Below are positions 17,117 to 25,701 of a stretch of DNA of 64,000 bases, in pieces. The translations under genes were made by a program, and so were the position numbers. The notes under the pieces are model-generated. The model searched no databases, was not told the DNA's origin, and saw nothing but the letters and a program-made list of their open reading frames with translations. This DNA comes from Kamptonema formosum PCC 10802 (GTDB taxonomy: Bacteria; Cyanobacteriota; Cyanobacteriia; Cyanobacteriales; Oscillatoriaceae): assembly GCF_000332335.1 (NCBI RefSeq), contig NZ_KB235948.1:6235215-6299214 (forward strand), in the 5' to 3' direction. Position 1 is the first letter of the stretch, and every line of letters starts with the position of its first letter.

Positions 17117-17398
17117 CTAGGGCTGGGGGCTGAAATTCCGGAGATTGCGGCGTTTAAACGTTTCCTCGACTTCATCGTAGACGGTGAGATTGCGGGGCTG
17201 GCAGCGCTTAGTAACGACACTGACACACTGAGCGCCTTCTTGCTGGAGGTCTTCAATATATCCAGGCTTGGCCTCTAGGGCTTCTTGTTCAGTCAAGAAC
17301 GGGCCAAAGTAGTAGGTGCAGTGGGGGGTTTCGGTGACAATCTCAATCCAGTAAGCCAACCCGAAAGTATTAAGGGAGCTAATCAAAAGTTCTTTCAT
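17117..17398 (-). CDS. DUF1816 domain protein
   Basis: A 93-residue cyanobacterial protein of unknown function. The diagnostic stretch is YWIEIVTETPHCTYYFGPF, followed by GYIEDLQQEGAQ and KRCQPRNLTVYDE near the end, covering nearly the whole length of the family. The start chosen is MKELLISSLNTF at 17398; a longer frame to 17455 begins MFRSSNPRP and looks less natural. The gene lies immediately beside the 165-bp array and runs toward it, so its 3' end is only about 20 bases from the last degenerate unit. Roles linked to phycobilisomes have been discussed for this domain, but nothing here tests that. Confidence 0.85.
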   Translation of the reverse strand: MKELLISSLNTFGLAYWIEIVTETPHCTYYFGPFLTEQEALEAKPGYIEDLQQEGAQCVSVVTKRCQPRNLTVYDEVEETFKRRNLRNFSPQP

Positions 17399-17524
17399 AA
17401 GCTTTGCCCGAGCGAGAGGTGAGCGAGTGGGGCGCGGGTTGGAGGAGCGAAACATTGCGGCGAGTCAGTGTGCGCCTCAGAGGCAGAGATCGATTGCCCC
17501 AATGCTTCGCCCCGCTGGGGAGCT

Positions 17525-18637
17525 TTACACTTTGCTGCAGTCTGTCGCTTTTTCTGTTTTCAATGGGTTAGTTGCACCGGCGCTATCGAGCTCCACATAC
17601 CGCGTCGCGGACCAGCGCTGGCGACAGATTTCATACAGGGCCATGCCGGTGGCAACAGAGACATTCAGACTGGGAGTCTTTCCCTGTAAAGGAATAGAAA
17701 CCAAAACATCGCAGTTGCGCTGTATCAAAAGGCTCAAACCCTCACCTTCAGAGCCCACGACCAGAGCGGTCGGGCCAGTGAACTGAATGGTGTGCACGGG
17801 TTTGCTGGCGTTGGTTGCGGTGCCGTAGATCCAGAAGCCAGCTTCCTTCAATTCTTCCAACGCTCGCGAAAGATTGACAACCCTCGCCACTGGAAGATTT
17901 TCTAAAGCTCCCGCCGCCACTTTCATCACTGTAGAGGTGACACCGGCAGACCGGCGCTGCGGGATCAGCAGCCCCTGAGCCCCCATCGCCTCGGCGGTGC
18001 GAACTATCGCGCCCAGGTTGTGGGGATCGGTAATGCCATCAGCGACAACAATCACAGGATGCTCGCCAGAGGACTTGGCCTGCGAGATCAGATCCCCGAG
18101 ATCCCAGTAGGCGTAGGGGGCGACTTGCGCCGCGACGCCCTGGTGATTGGCCCTGTGGGTGATTTGGTCGAGGCGTGCATAATCGACCTCATCAATAAAT
18201 GCGCCATTTTCCTTTGCCTCGATCAGCAAATCGTGAAAGTGGGGGGCGTAGCGCAACTGCTCGGCAATCCAAATCCGGTTGAGCTGGCGGTGATTTTCCA
18301 GGGCTGCCAGGACGGTGTGGCGTCCGTAGATCAAGTCTGTCTCTTCTTCAGGAGCTGGGGCTGCCGGTGCTGGGGCGCGGGAAACAGACCGCTGCGCTAC
18401 CGTCCGCTTGGGCGTTGCCGCTCCCAGGCCGGCTTTTGGCCCGCGAGACTCGGGCCGGTCGCCGCGAGAAGCGGGCCGGTCGCCCCGGAAAGCGGGCCGG
18501 TCGCCCCTAGAAGCGGGCCGGTCGCCCCTAAAAGCGGGCCGGTCGCCGCTCGACTTGGGAGCTGCGCCCTGAGGGCGCTCGCGTTTCTCCCGATTCAGCT
18601 TGCCCCTGAGATGGGGCTTTTGAGGTTTGTCTGCCAT
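17525..18637 (-). CDS. rlmB: TrmH/SpoU-family 23S rRNA (guanosine-2'-O-)-methyltransferase
   Basis: The C-terminal 260 residues form the SPOUT methyltransferase: substrate-binding domain ([11 protein letters not shown]), motif 1 [16 protein letters not shown], motif 2 [12 protein letters not shown] and motif 3 [20 protein letters not shown]. The expected reaction is 2'-O-methylation of G2251-equivalent in 23S rRNA using SAM. The N-terminal 110 residues are a basic, low-complexity extension with five copies of a 7-residue GDRPxxR unit encoded by 21-base direct repeats, probably RNA-binding and prone to length change. Start [12 protein letters not shown] at 18637 is preferred over an upstream frame reaching 18856. 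mrnC lies upstream on the same strand, which fits a shared rRNA-maturation unit. Confidence 0.92.
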   Translation of the reverse strand: MADKPQKPHLRGKLNREKRERPQGAAPKSSGDRPAFRGDRPASRGDRPAFRGDRPASRGDRPESRGPKAGLGAATPKRTVAQRSVSRAPAPAAPAPEEETDLIYGRHTVLAALENHRQLNRIWIAEQLRYAPHFHDLLIEAKENGAFIDEVDYARLDQITHRANHQGVAAQVAPYAYWDLGDLISQAKSSGEHPVIVVADGITDPHNLGAIVRTAEAMGAQGLLIPQRRSAGVTSTVMKVAAGALENLPVARVVNLSRALEELKEAGFWIYGTATNASKPVHTIQFTGPTALVVGSEGEGLSLLIQRNCDVLVSIPLQGKTPSLNVSVATGMALYEICRQRWSATRYVELDSAGATNPLKTEKATDCSKV

Positions 18638-18842
18638 AGAGTGATAACTCGCTGACTGATAATAAGGAAATTTGAACAGCTGAAATCTTCCGCCACGGTC
18701 TTCGACAGGCTCTGCCGAGCGAGAGATATCGTTCCCAGATTTAGCTCCGGAACGAGAGAATAAGCAGCGAGGAATCAAATCCCCCTCTCGTTCCATGTAT
18801 TTCTTGTCCCTCAGGCGCGTCTTGGCGGTTCGGTGTAAAAAA

Positions 18843-19301
18843 TTATTTCTCCCCAACCGGCTCGAGTTGCAGCTGAGCCAGCAACTGGGTCAAGCGCTGG
18901 GGATCGGTAAGGTACAGGTATCCGACTAAAGTTTCGAGACTGGTGGCTTGCTGGTAGATCTCTGGATCGAGTCGTTTTGGGCGTCCTGTAGCGGCGTTAC
19001 GCCCGCGCCGGAGTATTTCCAATTCTGTGCTGGTGAGGTGGGGTGCGAGGGCTCGCAAGTGCTGCGCTTGCGTTTCCGCTCGCACCTGGGCCACTACCTG
19101 GTGGTGATAGGTCTGCAAGCGCCTGGGGGGCATGAGGTAGCAGCTGCGGACATACAGCTCGTAAACGGCATCTCCCAAGTAGGCGAGGGCTGCCGGTGAG
19201 ATCTGCTGAATTTTTGAGCCTGAAAGGATTCCGGCTTCCAGGCGCTGCAACCAAAGATCCGCCAGACTCAGCGCTGGACTTTCATCTGGATTTGATGGCA
19301 T
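18843..19301 (-). CDS. mrnC: Mini-ribonuclease 3 family protein
   Basis: A compact RNase III catalytic domain without the dsRNA-binding domain, 152 residues. The signature is [18 protein letters not shown], carrying the catalytic Asp, with [18 protein letters not shown] and [14 protein letters not shown] as the other conserved blocks. Family role: trimming of 23S rRNA ends. [12 protein letters not shown] at 19301 is taken as the start because the upstream 17 residues of the longer frame are unlike the family. It is followed by rlmB about 200 bases downstream on the same strand. Confidence 0.92.
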   Translation of the reverse strand: MPSNPDESPALSLADLWLQRLEAGILSGSKIQQISPAALAYLGDAVYELYVRSCYLMPPRRLQTYHHQVVAQVRAETQAQHLRALAPHLTSTELEILRRGRNAATGRPKRLDPEIYQQATSLETLVGYLYLTDPQRLTQLLAQLQLEPVGEK

Positions 19302-19731
19302 GCTGCTGTCTCTAGGCTGTACAAGCGCTTGTTTCAATCCCGTTTCCGGCATTCAGCTGGCTAAAGATATTCTCCTCCTACCCCCTGCTGAAATCATTGT
19401 GGCATTCATTTGGGCTTGTTTGCAGAACCGGAATGTTCCCGCTTTCATTACTCAAATTCCCCGCAGCGCCCCCAAGGCGATTGGCCGTGTGTGCGGACGC
19501 GATATGTCCCATCTCTGCATTTATAGGCGACATCTGGCGTCTGCACATGGATGCAGTCTCTATTCTATCCTGGGGCGGCGATTCTGACGAAGATGGGTGC
19601 TGCTGCCCTTTGGGCAGTTGGGGCCGGCAGTTGGGGGGCACAGCCCCGGTGCGACGCCTGCGCGCAAACAAGTTACGCAAATGTAGAGACCGAACATGTT
19701 CGGTCTCTACAGGTCTTCACCCTTTCTTGAA
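19302..19731. other. Intergenic region without a recognisable gene
   Basis: Short frames exist on both strands but none shows family features. The only structured signal is the perfect palindrome at 19683-19710. Confidence 0.5.
19683..19710. repeat. Perfect 28-bp palindrome
   Basis: Half-site GTAGAGACCGAACA is followed directly by its exact reverse complement. It lies 21 bases past the STAS gene stop and may act as a bidirectional terminator. It resembles the GTAGGGACGCGACATG strings at 3925. Confidence 0.9.
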
Positions 19732-20121
19732 TCACAACTGTTGTATATTCTCTATCGCCTCGTCAACCGAATTCTGCAAGGACAGAAACTTCTCTAAGCG
19801 AACGAGCTTAACAGTCTGAGTGACCCGAGCATTGGAGACGACTCGTAATGTTCCATCTAGGGTTTGGGCTTTCTTAACCAGTTGCACTAGAGCGCCCAAG
19901 CCCGAGCTGTCAACGAAGTCTATCTGAGACAGATCTAAAATAAGGTGCTTTGGGCCCTCTTCGATACATTTGCTGAGGACTTTCCGAAAAGTAGGTTCGG
20001 AGAAGGCGTCCAGCAAGCCTGTGAGTCGGAATAGTTGGTAATTGTCCCTGATTTCCCGTGTGCCTCTGAGGCTAACGGTCAGGTTTAATGGCTCAGCAAT
20101 AGCTCCCTCCTCGCTGTGCAT
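19732..20121 (-). CDS. STAS-domain anti-sigma-factor antagonist-like protein
   Basis: The 129-residue protein is a single STAS fold of the SpoIIAA/RsbV type. The switch motif is LDLSQIDFVDSSGLGALV, where the second Ser of DSSG is the phosphorylatable residue in the family. YQLFRLTGLLDAFSEPTFRK forms the first strand-helix unit. Such proteins bind anti-sigma kinases or guanylate-cyclase-like partners, but no partner gene is adjacent. In cyanobacteria, close relatives take part in stress or motility regulation. The gene stands alone, bordered by a perfect palindrome at its 3' end and by a dead transposon on the 5' side. Confidence 0.88.
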   Translation of the reverse strand: MHSEEGAIAEPLNLTVSLRGTREIRDNYQLFRLTGLLDAFSEPTFRKVLSKCIEEGPKHLILDLSQIDFVDSSGLGALVQLVKKAQTLDGTLRVVSNARVTQTVKLVRLEKFLSLQNSVDEAIENIQQL

Positions 20122-20210
20122 CCTAAAATCGACGCTTCAGTATAAAGTCTTTCTAGCATCTTGTCTACTGATACATTAACGCGCTCACAGGACTGAATAT
20201 CCCTATACCC

Positions 20211-20650
20211 TCAAGCCACGATGGCACTCCCCTCTTCGATCGCAGAGGCGGTCTCCCGCAAAGCCCTCAGCATTATGCCCAAGGCACCTTGATAGTCCCG
20301 GTGGATCTCATCCCCACAGATTGGACCTTTGAACCTCTTTGACCCACCCAACTTCGGATGGTGATGCCCACAGCGCTTACAGGTCTTGGAGGTTTATGCC
20401 TCTGACACTTGTATGACTTGGACACCCCGTATCTCAGCTAGGTGCTTGAGACGCATCTTGAATCGATACTGGGCCCAAGTCAGCATAGCCCAGGCCGTCT
20501 TGGAGTTCATCCTGCAACTGGCCTTGGCCACCATTGGGGCAGTCTCAAAGGTCGGCAGGAAGATTGCCCTGTAGTTGCTTATCAGGTAACAGGCCACCTG
20601 CCTGTGAAGTTCATCCACCAGATTCTGAATCCTGATACATTTACGCGACA
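20211..20650 (-). pseudogene. tnpB: TnpB remnant, middle and C-terminal part
   Basis: In frame on the minus strand: RIQNLVDELHRQVACYLISN, FLPTFETAPMV (RuvC II Glu retained), RFKMRLKHLAEIRGVQVIQV, then SEA followed by TAA where family members have Tyr, then TSKTCKRCGHHHPKLGGSKR and GPICGDEIHRDYQGALG. The zinc ribbon has lost one Cys (CP to GP). Thus the last third is separated by one nonsense codon and the protein is dead as a full-length nuclease. Confidence 0.85.
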
Positions 20651-20700
20651 TTGTTCCGGGCATTGTCGGACAGTGCAACAATAGCTCTATGGCCGGCAAA

Positions 20701-21099
20701 AATGATAGAGGCGCTATCCCGCAAAGCTTTCAGGAATATCCCATACATGGCCATTCCAGTCTTGCGATCACATAAATCCGCAATGGGGACAGTGAAAAAT
20801 TTTTGAGCCGCCTAAACGCCTGTGAGCAGAGAATCTGTGATTAAATTTTTGCTCTCCCGCAGACTGGACGCGCCCTGTTTCATCCTCCGCTTCTGCCGGT
20901 CTTGGGCTTTAGCCATACACCTCTGTAGCTCATTCAAGTGGGATCTCAGCCGGACGATACGGCCAAAGTCCCCTTTTCCGAAATCTACAAACCTATGGCT
21001 GTCAAAGCCTGTCAGGAATGTCCTCACTCCTGGGTCCAGGGCAATTACCCCCCCTATGAGAACTAGCCTGAACCTGTCTCTCTTCTGAAAAGATGGCAT
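20701..21099 (-). pseudogene. tnpB: TnpB remnant, RuvC-I part fused to a C-terminal tail
   Basis: The 5' part reads VIALDPGVRTFLTGFD (RuvC I Asp retained) and LRSHLNELQRCMAKAQDRQK, then stops at 20812. In a shifted frame the DNA then encodes MYGIFLKALRDSAS, the usual TnpB C-terminal end. The middle of the protein is therefore deleted in this copy. The second fragment next to it supplies its own middle and tail, so two tnpB copies or a duplication are involved. Confidence 0.8.
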
Positions 21100-21429
21100 A
21101 CTACTTACCGATACTTTTTTGCTAACAACCTTTGACAGTCGCTAACAAATACAGAAGCTGAGAGGATCTTTCAACCAAGGCGTATCAACCCATTCCCACA
21201 GTCAAATCCCGCGCTCGCAATAGATCAGTTCAGATTGAAGCTTACTTTCTTTTGAAAAGAAGCCGATTGAACTAGCGCGAAGTCCACTCCCCCTTGAGTT
21301 TCGGGCTTTGTGGCGCTTTTTAGAGCAGCCACCTGCCGGATGGTTCTCAGGCTATAGTGACAGTCTTGAGGAAAGTATAGCAAAACTTGGAAGTTGTTAG
21401 CAAATCACCGGCTGCTGTCAGCCCCTGGC

Positions 21430-21618
21430 CTAGCAGATGGTGATATTGCCTTGGCGGCGGAATCCCTCCCCGGAGTAACTGGAGAGGTCGTAGCGGCGCT
21501 CTTTACCGGACGGTGTGCGGATTGCCTTGATTTAGCCAAGTTGCTTCCAGAGGCGGAGGGTGTGGGGGCTGACACCGAAGTATTCTCCGGCCTCGCGGGG
21601 CCTGACCTATTTGGCAAT
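21430..21618 (-). pseudogene. tnpA: IS607-type serine recombinase (TnpA) N-terminal fragment
   Basis: Minus-strand translation from 21618 gives VRPREAGEYFGVSPHTLRLW and KQLG, TAA, then IKAIRTPSGKERRYDLSSYS. This is the MerR-like DNA-binding helix-turn-helix that starts IS607 TnpA. Two in-frame stops and no recombinase catalytic domain are present. A third stop ends the frame at 21430. Confidence 0.75.
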
Positions 21619-21727
21619 AGCTATCTGCCTCACTAAACTCTACACCCTCAAGATACAGTAAAATTCAGCAGGTCGGCAACTAAGTGTTATGCTGCAGGGC
21701 AGCACTGGGCTGCGTTGGCGGTGCACC

Positions 21728-22885
21728 TTACCCCACTTTAGCAGCGTCGCGGGCTTCTCGCATGGCTTTGACAAACTGCTCGAACATGTAGTCGGCGTCG
21801 TGGGGACCGGGGCTGGCTTCTGGGTGGTACTGCACCGAGAACACCGGCAGCGACCGGTGCCGCATGCCGGCGACGGTGCGGTCGTTCAGGTTGAGGTGGG
21901 TGATTTCCACCTCTGGGGCGAGGGTGTCGGGATCGATGGCAAAGCCGTGATTTTGGCTGGTAATTTCTACTCGCTGCCGCAACCCGGCGGGCTGGTTTAA
22001 GCCCCGATGGCCAAATTTCAGTTTGAAGGTGCCGGCACCGAGGGACAGCCCCAGGATCTGGTGCCCCAGGCAGATGCCAAATACGGGTTTCTGGCTGCCC
22101 AGCAGGGCTTTGGTGGTTTCGATGCCCTCTGTGACGGCGGCGGGATCTCCCGGTCCGTTGGAGAGGAAGATGCCATCCGGGTTGTATTTTAGTATTTCTT
22201 CGGCTGGGGTGCCGGCGGGGACGACGACCAGCCGGCAGCCGTAACTGGCGAGACGCCGCAGGATGTTGCGCTTGACGCCAAAATCAATGGCCACGACGGT
22301 GAGCCGGTCGCCGTTGGCCTGACCGGCTGTGTCGCTAAACTCCCAGACTTGTGTGGTGGGTTCAGACCACTCGTACACTTCTTTTGTGGTGACGTAGGGG
22401 ACGAGGTTTAATCCCGCCATGCTGGGAGCTTGCTGGACGAGGGACAGCAGTTCGGCTGGGTCGAGGATTTCGCTGGAGATGGCACCGTTCATGGCACCGA
22501 CGGTGCGGATCTTGCGGGTGAGGGCGCGGGTGTCGATGCCGTAAATGCCCGGGATGCCGTGTTCGACAAGGTAGTCTGGCAAGGACTGTGCCGAGCGCCA
22601 GTTGCTCGGTCGGGTGCAGATGTTGCGGGCGATGGCTCCGCGCACTTGCGGGCGGCTGGACTCCTCGTCGTCGCAGTTGACGCCGGTGTTGCCCAGTTCT
22701 GGGTAGGTGAAGGTGACGATTTGACCACAGTAGCTGGGATCGGTGAGCACTTCCTGATAGCCTGTCATGCCGGTGTTGAACACGACCTCGCCAACGGTGG
22801 TGCCGGCAGCCCCGAAGGACCAGCCGCGATACACACTTCCATCCACGAGAACAAGAAGGGCCGGTTGAGCTTTTGAGAGCGGCAT
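21728..22885 (-). CDS. carA: Carbamoyl-phosphate synthase small (glutaminase) subunit
   Basis: Supplies ammonia from glutamine to CarB for carbamoyl phosphate, feeding arginine and pyrimidine synthesis. At 385 residues it is full length. The N-terminal CPSase domain opens [17 protein letters not shown] and contains [17 protein letters not shown]. The class I amidotransferase has Cys272 in FGICLGHQ, and His354 and Glu356 in [10 protein letters not shown]; the conserved GPGDPAAV turn is also present. No carB is adjacent, as is usual in cyanobacteria. The dead IS607-like element lies just downstream. Confidence 0.97.
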   Translation of the reverse strand: MPLSKAQPALLVLVDGSVYRGWSFGAAGTTVGEVVFNTGMTGYQEVLTDPSYCGQIVTFTYPELGNTGVNCDDEESSRPQVRGAIARNICTRPSNWRSAQSLPDYLVEHGIPGIYGIDTRALTRKIRTVGAMNGAISSEILDPAELLSLVQQAPSMAGLNLVPYVTTKEVYEWSEPTTQVWEFSDTAGQANGDRLTVVAIDFGVKRNILRRLASYGCRLVVVPAGTPAEEILKYNPDGIFLSNGPGDPAAVTEGIETTKALLGSQKPVFGICLGHQILGLSLGAGTFKLKFGHRGLNQPAGLRQRVEITSQNHGFAIDPDTLAPEVEITHLNLNDRTVAGMRHRSLPVFSVQYHPEASPGPHDADYMFEQFVKAMREARDAAKVG

Positions 22886-23211
22886 AGCGAAACTGAAACT
22901 CTTACTTGTGCCAGAGCGTTATTATGCCATGACGGGGCGTGAGGGGTCGGGCCCGACTGATTTATTTAATATTTTCTATTTTATTTACATTTGCTCTCGC
23001 TTGTCAAATGCCTGACCGGCGCGAGCCGCCGCTTTCTATTTTGTAAAGCAATCATCCGGATAATAGGGTTTTTTTGCGGCGTGCGACAGCACCGGCACGG
23101 GGCGGCGGGCTGGAAAACTGCGAACACAGCGCGAAAGACTCCGCCGATTGCATTGCCTTTCCTCGCCGCAGGGCAGGGCGAGCAAGCCCCTGTCTCCGGC
23201 ATCATTAAAGG
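22886..23211. other. Intergenic region upstream of carA, no gene seen
   Basis: Frames of about 80 codons on both strands mirror each other and show no family features. No confident promoter for carA was found. Confidence 0.5.
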
Positions 23212-23397
23212 TATAGCAGTAGCCACTTAGATTAGAACATTAGACCTTCAGGCCCGGCGTTAGCGCAGCGGCGCGTTAGCGCTACGCCGTACCTACGTCT
23301 ATATAGCAGCAAGCATTTAGGAAACCTAGATTCCGGCCTCCCTTGCTCCCCCACTCCCGAAGCTTCTATTGTTCTAACCAATATGACTGCTGCTATA
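23212..23397 (-). repeat. TATAGCAG element, subfamily I, reverse orientation
   Basis: Begins TATAGCAGTAGCCACTTAG and ends ATATGACTGCTGCTATA. It carries an expanded GCGTTAGCGCAGCGGCGCG hairpin in the middle, also seen at 43160 and 44405. Confidence 0.88.
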
Positions 23398-23400
23398 ACC

Positions 23401-23580
23401 TGCTTTTCCTTTGAAACGAGGTAGAGCCTCCAGATTGCCTTCCCAGCTTGAGCTCGGAACGAGAGAACTGACTGTCTGCTCCTAAGCTATTAGGCTTTTA
23501 ACCTGCTTTTCCGTTGAAATCAGGCAGAGCCTCCAGAGTGCGTTTCCAGCCTCAGGCTGGGAACGAGAGAAAACTTACGG
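23401..23580. repeat. Two copies of the GGAGGCTCTGCC-type dispersed repeat
   Basis: CCTGCTTTTCC, GGTAGAGCCTCCAGATTGCC and TTCCCAGC...GGAACGAGAGAA occur at 23401-23468. A second run occurs at 23512-23572 as GGCAGAGCCTCCAGAGTGCG and CTCAGGCTGGGAACGAGAG. No gene in 23398-23815. Confidence 0.7.
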
Positions 23581-23815
23581 GTTATTGCTATAACACAATT
23601 TGTTTCTCCCTCTGAGCCCTTCAGAATGCCTTAAGGCAGATTAAAATCCGCAGAGGTGGCAGCCGGCAGCTCTGCGGCACTTGTGGCGGGGGGGTGTGGG
23701 ATGGCACACCGGCAGCGTCCAAACAAGTTTAAATAATAAGAGCGGCGGGGAATACTGAAAATAAAGACAATCTCAGGTGCCTCGCCGGCGCGTTATTATA
23801 CCCCACATCGAGGTC

Positions 23816-24664
23816 ATGGTCAAGCCTTTTCCATTGAGGGCAGCAGGGATTTTTCTGTCGGGCGCACTGGCGCTGCTCAGCGGGGCGTGCGGCGGGGAAA
23901 ATCCTGAGCGCAGCGCCACCGGCACCGCCAACAGCGCCCAACCGGCACCCCCCGCGACACCGGCACCAGCAGCGAAACCGAAGCCAGCGGCATCGCCGGT
24001 CAACCAGCTGATCGATGATGCGGCGGCGCAAAAGTCCTGCGAACTGGCTCTGGACAAAGCCGCCAGCGCCGAAATCATCAGCCAGTCCGCCCAGTCGGCT
24101 TCCGACTGGCAGCTGGTAGACATCCAGTGGCAGCAGGCGATAGCGCTGCTTTCCGCCGCGCCAAAGGCGAGTGCGAGCTGCAAGCTAGCCAAAATCAAGA
24201 TAGCTCAATACCAGCGCAATATTGCCAGTGGGAAAAAGCCGGTGGCGGGTGCAGAGGCGACAGGTCGCGTCCCCGCAGCGCCGGGGCTGAGAGCCCCAGA
24301 AGTGTTTCGCGCCCCGATCAAACGGCGCATTGCGGGAACAGCGGTTGTCGAGGTGACATTTAATGGCAAGCACACCTTCGAGATGATTGTAGATACGGGA
24401 GCGAGCGGTACAGTAATCACCCCGCCGATGGCAAATAAATTAAGAGTGGTCCCTCAGGGTGCCTTACTCGTGGACACTCCCAGCGCCAAAGGGGTGAAAT
24501 TTTCCACCGGCAGGGTAAACTCTATTGAAGTGGCCGGTGCGGCGGTGAGGGACGTGCGAGTAGCCATCGCGCCGCAGCTGGACATGGGACTGCTGGGGCA
24601 AGACTTTTTTAGCCATTTCGACGTCACCTTTAAACAAGATGTGGTAGAATTTCACACCCGCTGA
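23816..24664 (+). CDS. Lipoprotein with retropepsin-like aspartyl protease domain
   Basis: Start ATG 23816 gives MVKPFPLRAAGIFLSGALAL followed by the lipobox LSGAC, so it should be a lipid-anchored envelope protein. A Pro/Ala-rich linker and a helical segment follow (to about residue 160). The C-terminal 110 residues are a single retropepsin-like half: TFEMIVDTGASGTVI (active-site DTG), then MGLLGQDFFSHFDV near the end. Single-domain enzymes of this type work as dimers. The next gene encodes a shorter paralogue sharing FRAPIKRR/VQAPIKRR and the DTGA motif. Substrates are unknown; proteolysis is inferred from the intact motif only. Confidence 0.85.
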   Translation: MVKPFPLRAAGIFLSGALALLSGACGGENPERSATGTANSAQPAPPATPAPAAKPKPAASPVNQLIDDAAAQKSCELALDKAASAEIISQSAQSASDWQLVDIQWQQAIALLSAAPKASASCKLAKIKIAQYQRNIASGKKPVAGAEATGRVPAAPGLRAPEVFRAPIKRRIAGTAVVEVTFNGKHTFEMIVDTGASGTVITPPMANKLRVVPQGALLVDTPSAKGVKFSTGRVNSIEVAGAAVRDVRVAIAPQLDMGLLGQDFFSHFDVTFKQDVVEFHTR

Positions 24665-24727
24665 AAGAAAAAAGTTGAAAGTTAAAATTTAACCGTTAAA
24701 AGTTTCCTTCAAAAAGGGGGAAAGCCT

Positions 24728-25291
24728 GTGCGAAACCAGCTGACTGCGCTGATTTACCTGACTGGAATTAGCCTCGCCGGCACTGCCGCAATGGCGCAAG
24801 AATATGAGGGGTGTTTCCTGATCGACAAAAAAGGCAATGTAGTGCAATTAACTAAGCTGTGCCCCAATAACGCCAGACCGGTGGTGCCGACGACTGCCCC
24901 GGGGATGGTGCAAGCTCCCATCAAACGCCGGGATGGTGGCACGCCGGTGATTGATGTCGTCTTTAATGGCAATCAAACCTTCGAGATGCTGCTCGATACG
25001 GGAGCCACCGGCACGGCGATCACCCCAAAAATGGCACAGGCGCTGGGGGTGAGGCCCGAAGGTGTGATGCGAGTGGATACGGCGAGTGACACCGGCCTTC
25101 AAGTCCCCCTCGGGCATGTGGCTTCCATTCAAGTCGGCGCGGCAGTCATCCAGAATGTTCCAGTTACTATTTTACCGAAGCTAGAAATTGGCTTGCTCGG
25201 CCAGAATTTTTTTAGCCGATATGAGGTAACAATTAAAAAAGATGTCGTGGAATTTCGCGAGCCGTCATCAGGCGTGACCGTTCAGAAGTAG
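24728..25291 (+). CDS. Secreted retropepsin-like aspartyl protease, paralogue of upstream gene
   Basis: GTG start at 24728 with an AGGGGG ribosome-binding site 7 bases upstream. The signal peptide is MRNQLTALIYLTGISLAGTA with AMA-Q as the likely cleavage site. The mature protein has VQAPIKRRDGG, the active site FEMLLDTGATGTAITP and the C-terminal strand IGLLGQNFFSRYEV. It is 187 residues against 282 in the paralogue and lacks its linker and lipobox, so one is lipid-anchored and the other soluble in the periplasm. The pair arose by tandem duplication and is separated by 63 bases, probably one transcript. A GGGTGCG...CGCACCC hairpin overlaps the stop. Confidence 0.85.
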   Translation: MRNQLTALIYLTGISLAGTAAMAQEYEGCFLIDKKGNVVQLTKLCPNNARPVVPTTAPGMVQAPIKRRDGGTPVIDVVFNGNQTFEMLLDTGATGTAITPKMAQALGVRPEGVMRVDTASDTGLQVPLGHVASIQVGAAVIQNVPVTILPKLEIGLLGQNFFSRYEVTIKKDVVEFREPSSGVTVQK

Positions 25292-25352
25292 GGTGCGTTC
25301 CGCACCCTCCAAATTTTGGATTTTGGATTTTGGATTTTAGATTTGAGATTAA
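25291..25352. repeat. Terminator-like hairpin followed by TTTTGGA heptamers
   Basis: GGGTGCG and CGCACCC (25291-25307) form a 7-bp stem right at the stop codon. TTTTGGA repeats begin at 25314 and degrade to TTTTAGA by 25340. Confidence 0.7.
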
Positions 25353-25397
25353 AACTTTGGGACTCAAGGGGCTTTTCCTTTTTCCCCGGCGGACAGG

Positions 25398-25560
25398 TAT
25401 AGCAGTATGCACTTAGGTTAGAACATTAGACCTTCAGGCTCGGCGGACGCCGTACATACGTCTATATAGCAGTAAGCATTGAGGAAACCTACATTCCGGC
25501 CTCCCTTGATCCCCCGCTGCCGAAGCTTCTATTCTTCTAACGAATATGACTGCTGCTATA
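25398..25560 (-). repeat. TATAGCAG element, subfamily I, reverse orientation
   Basis: Begins TATAGCAGTATGCACTTAGG and ends ATATGACTGCTGCTATA, with the internal ATATAGCAGTAAGCATTGAGG landmark. Confidence 0.9.
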
Positions 25561-25647
25561 GGAGGCAGATCCTCCTGTTCTTCGTTCCCAGGCATAAATC
25601 TTAGGGCAGGCGTTCCGCCTGCCCTAAATATCCTAATCTGAGCTGCC

Positions 25648-25664
25648 CAGAAACCCGGTTTCTG
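25648..25664. repeat. Perfect palindrome CAGAAACC-C-GGTTTCTG
   Basis: A 17-bp member of the AGAAACC/GGTTTCT family, lying 38 bases beyond the trpD stop. Confidence 0.75.
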
Positions 25665-25701
25665 ATGCGCACTTCACCGAGCTGAAAACCACTATATTTT
25701 C

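Larger units (their letters stand above)
20211..21618 (-). mobile_element. Decayed IS607-like insertion (tnpA fragment plus two tnpB fragments)
   Basis: On the minus strand the order is a serine-recombinase N-terminal fragment (21618-21430), then the tnpB 5' part joined to a tnpB 3' tail (21099-20701), then a second tnpB middle-plus-3' piece (20650-20211). All pieces carry stops or frame breaks. The arrangement tnpA then tnpB on one strand is that of IS607. Ends and target duplication could not be fixed by eye. Confidence 0.8.

Noticed and set aside
22991-23230. 79- and 81-codon frames on both strands upstream of carA
   Set aside because: Mutual shadows without domain features.
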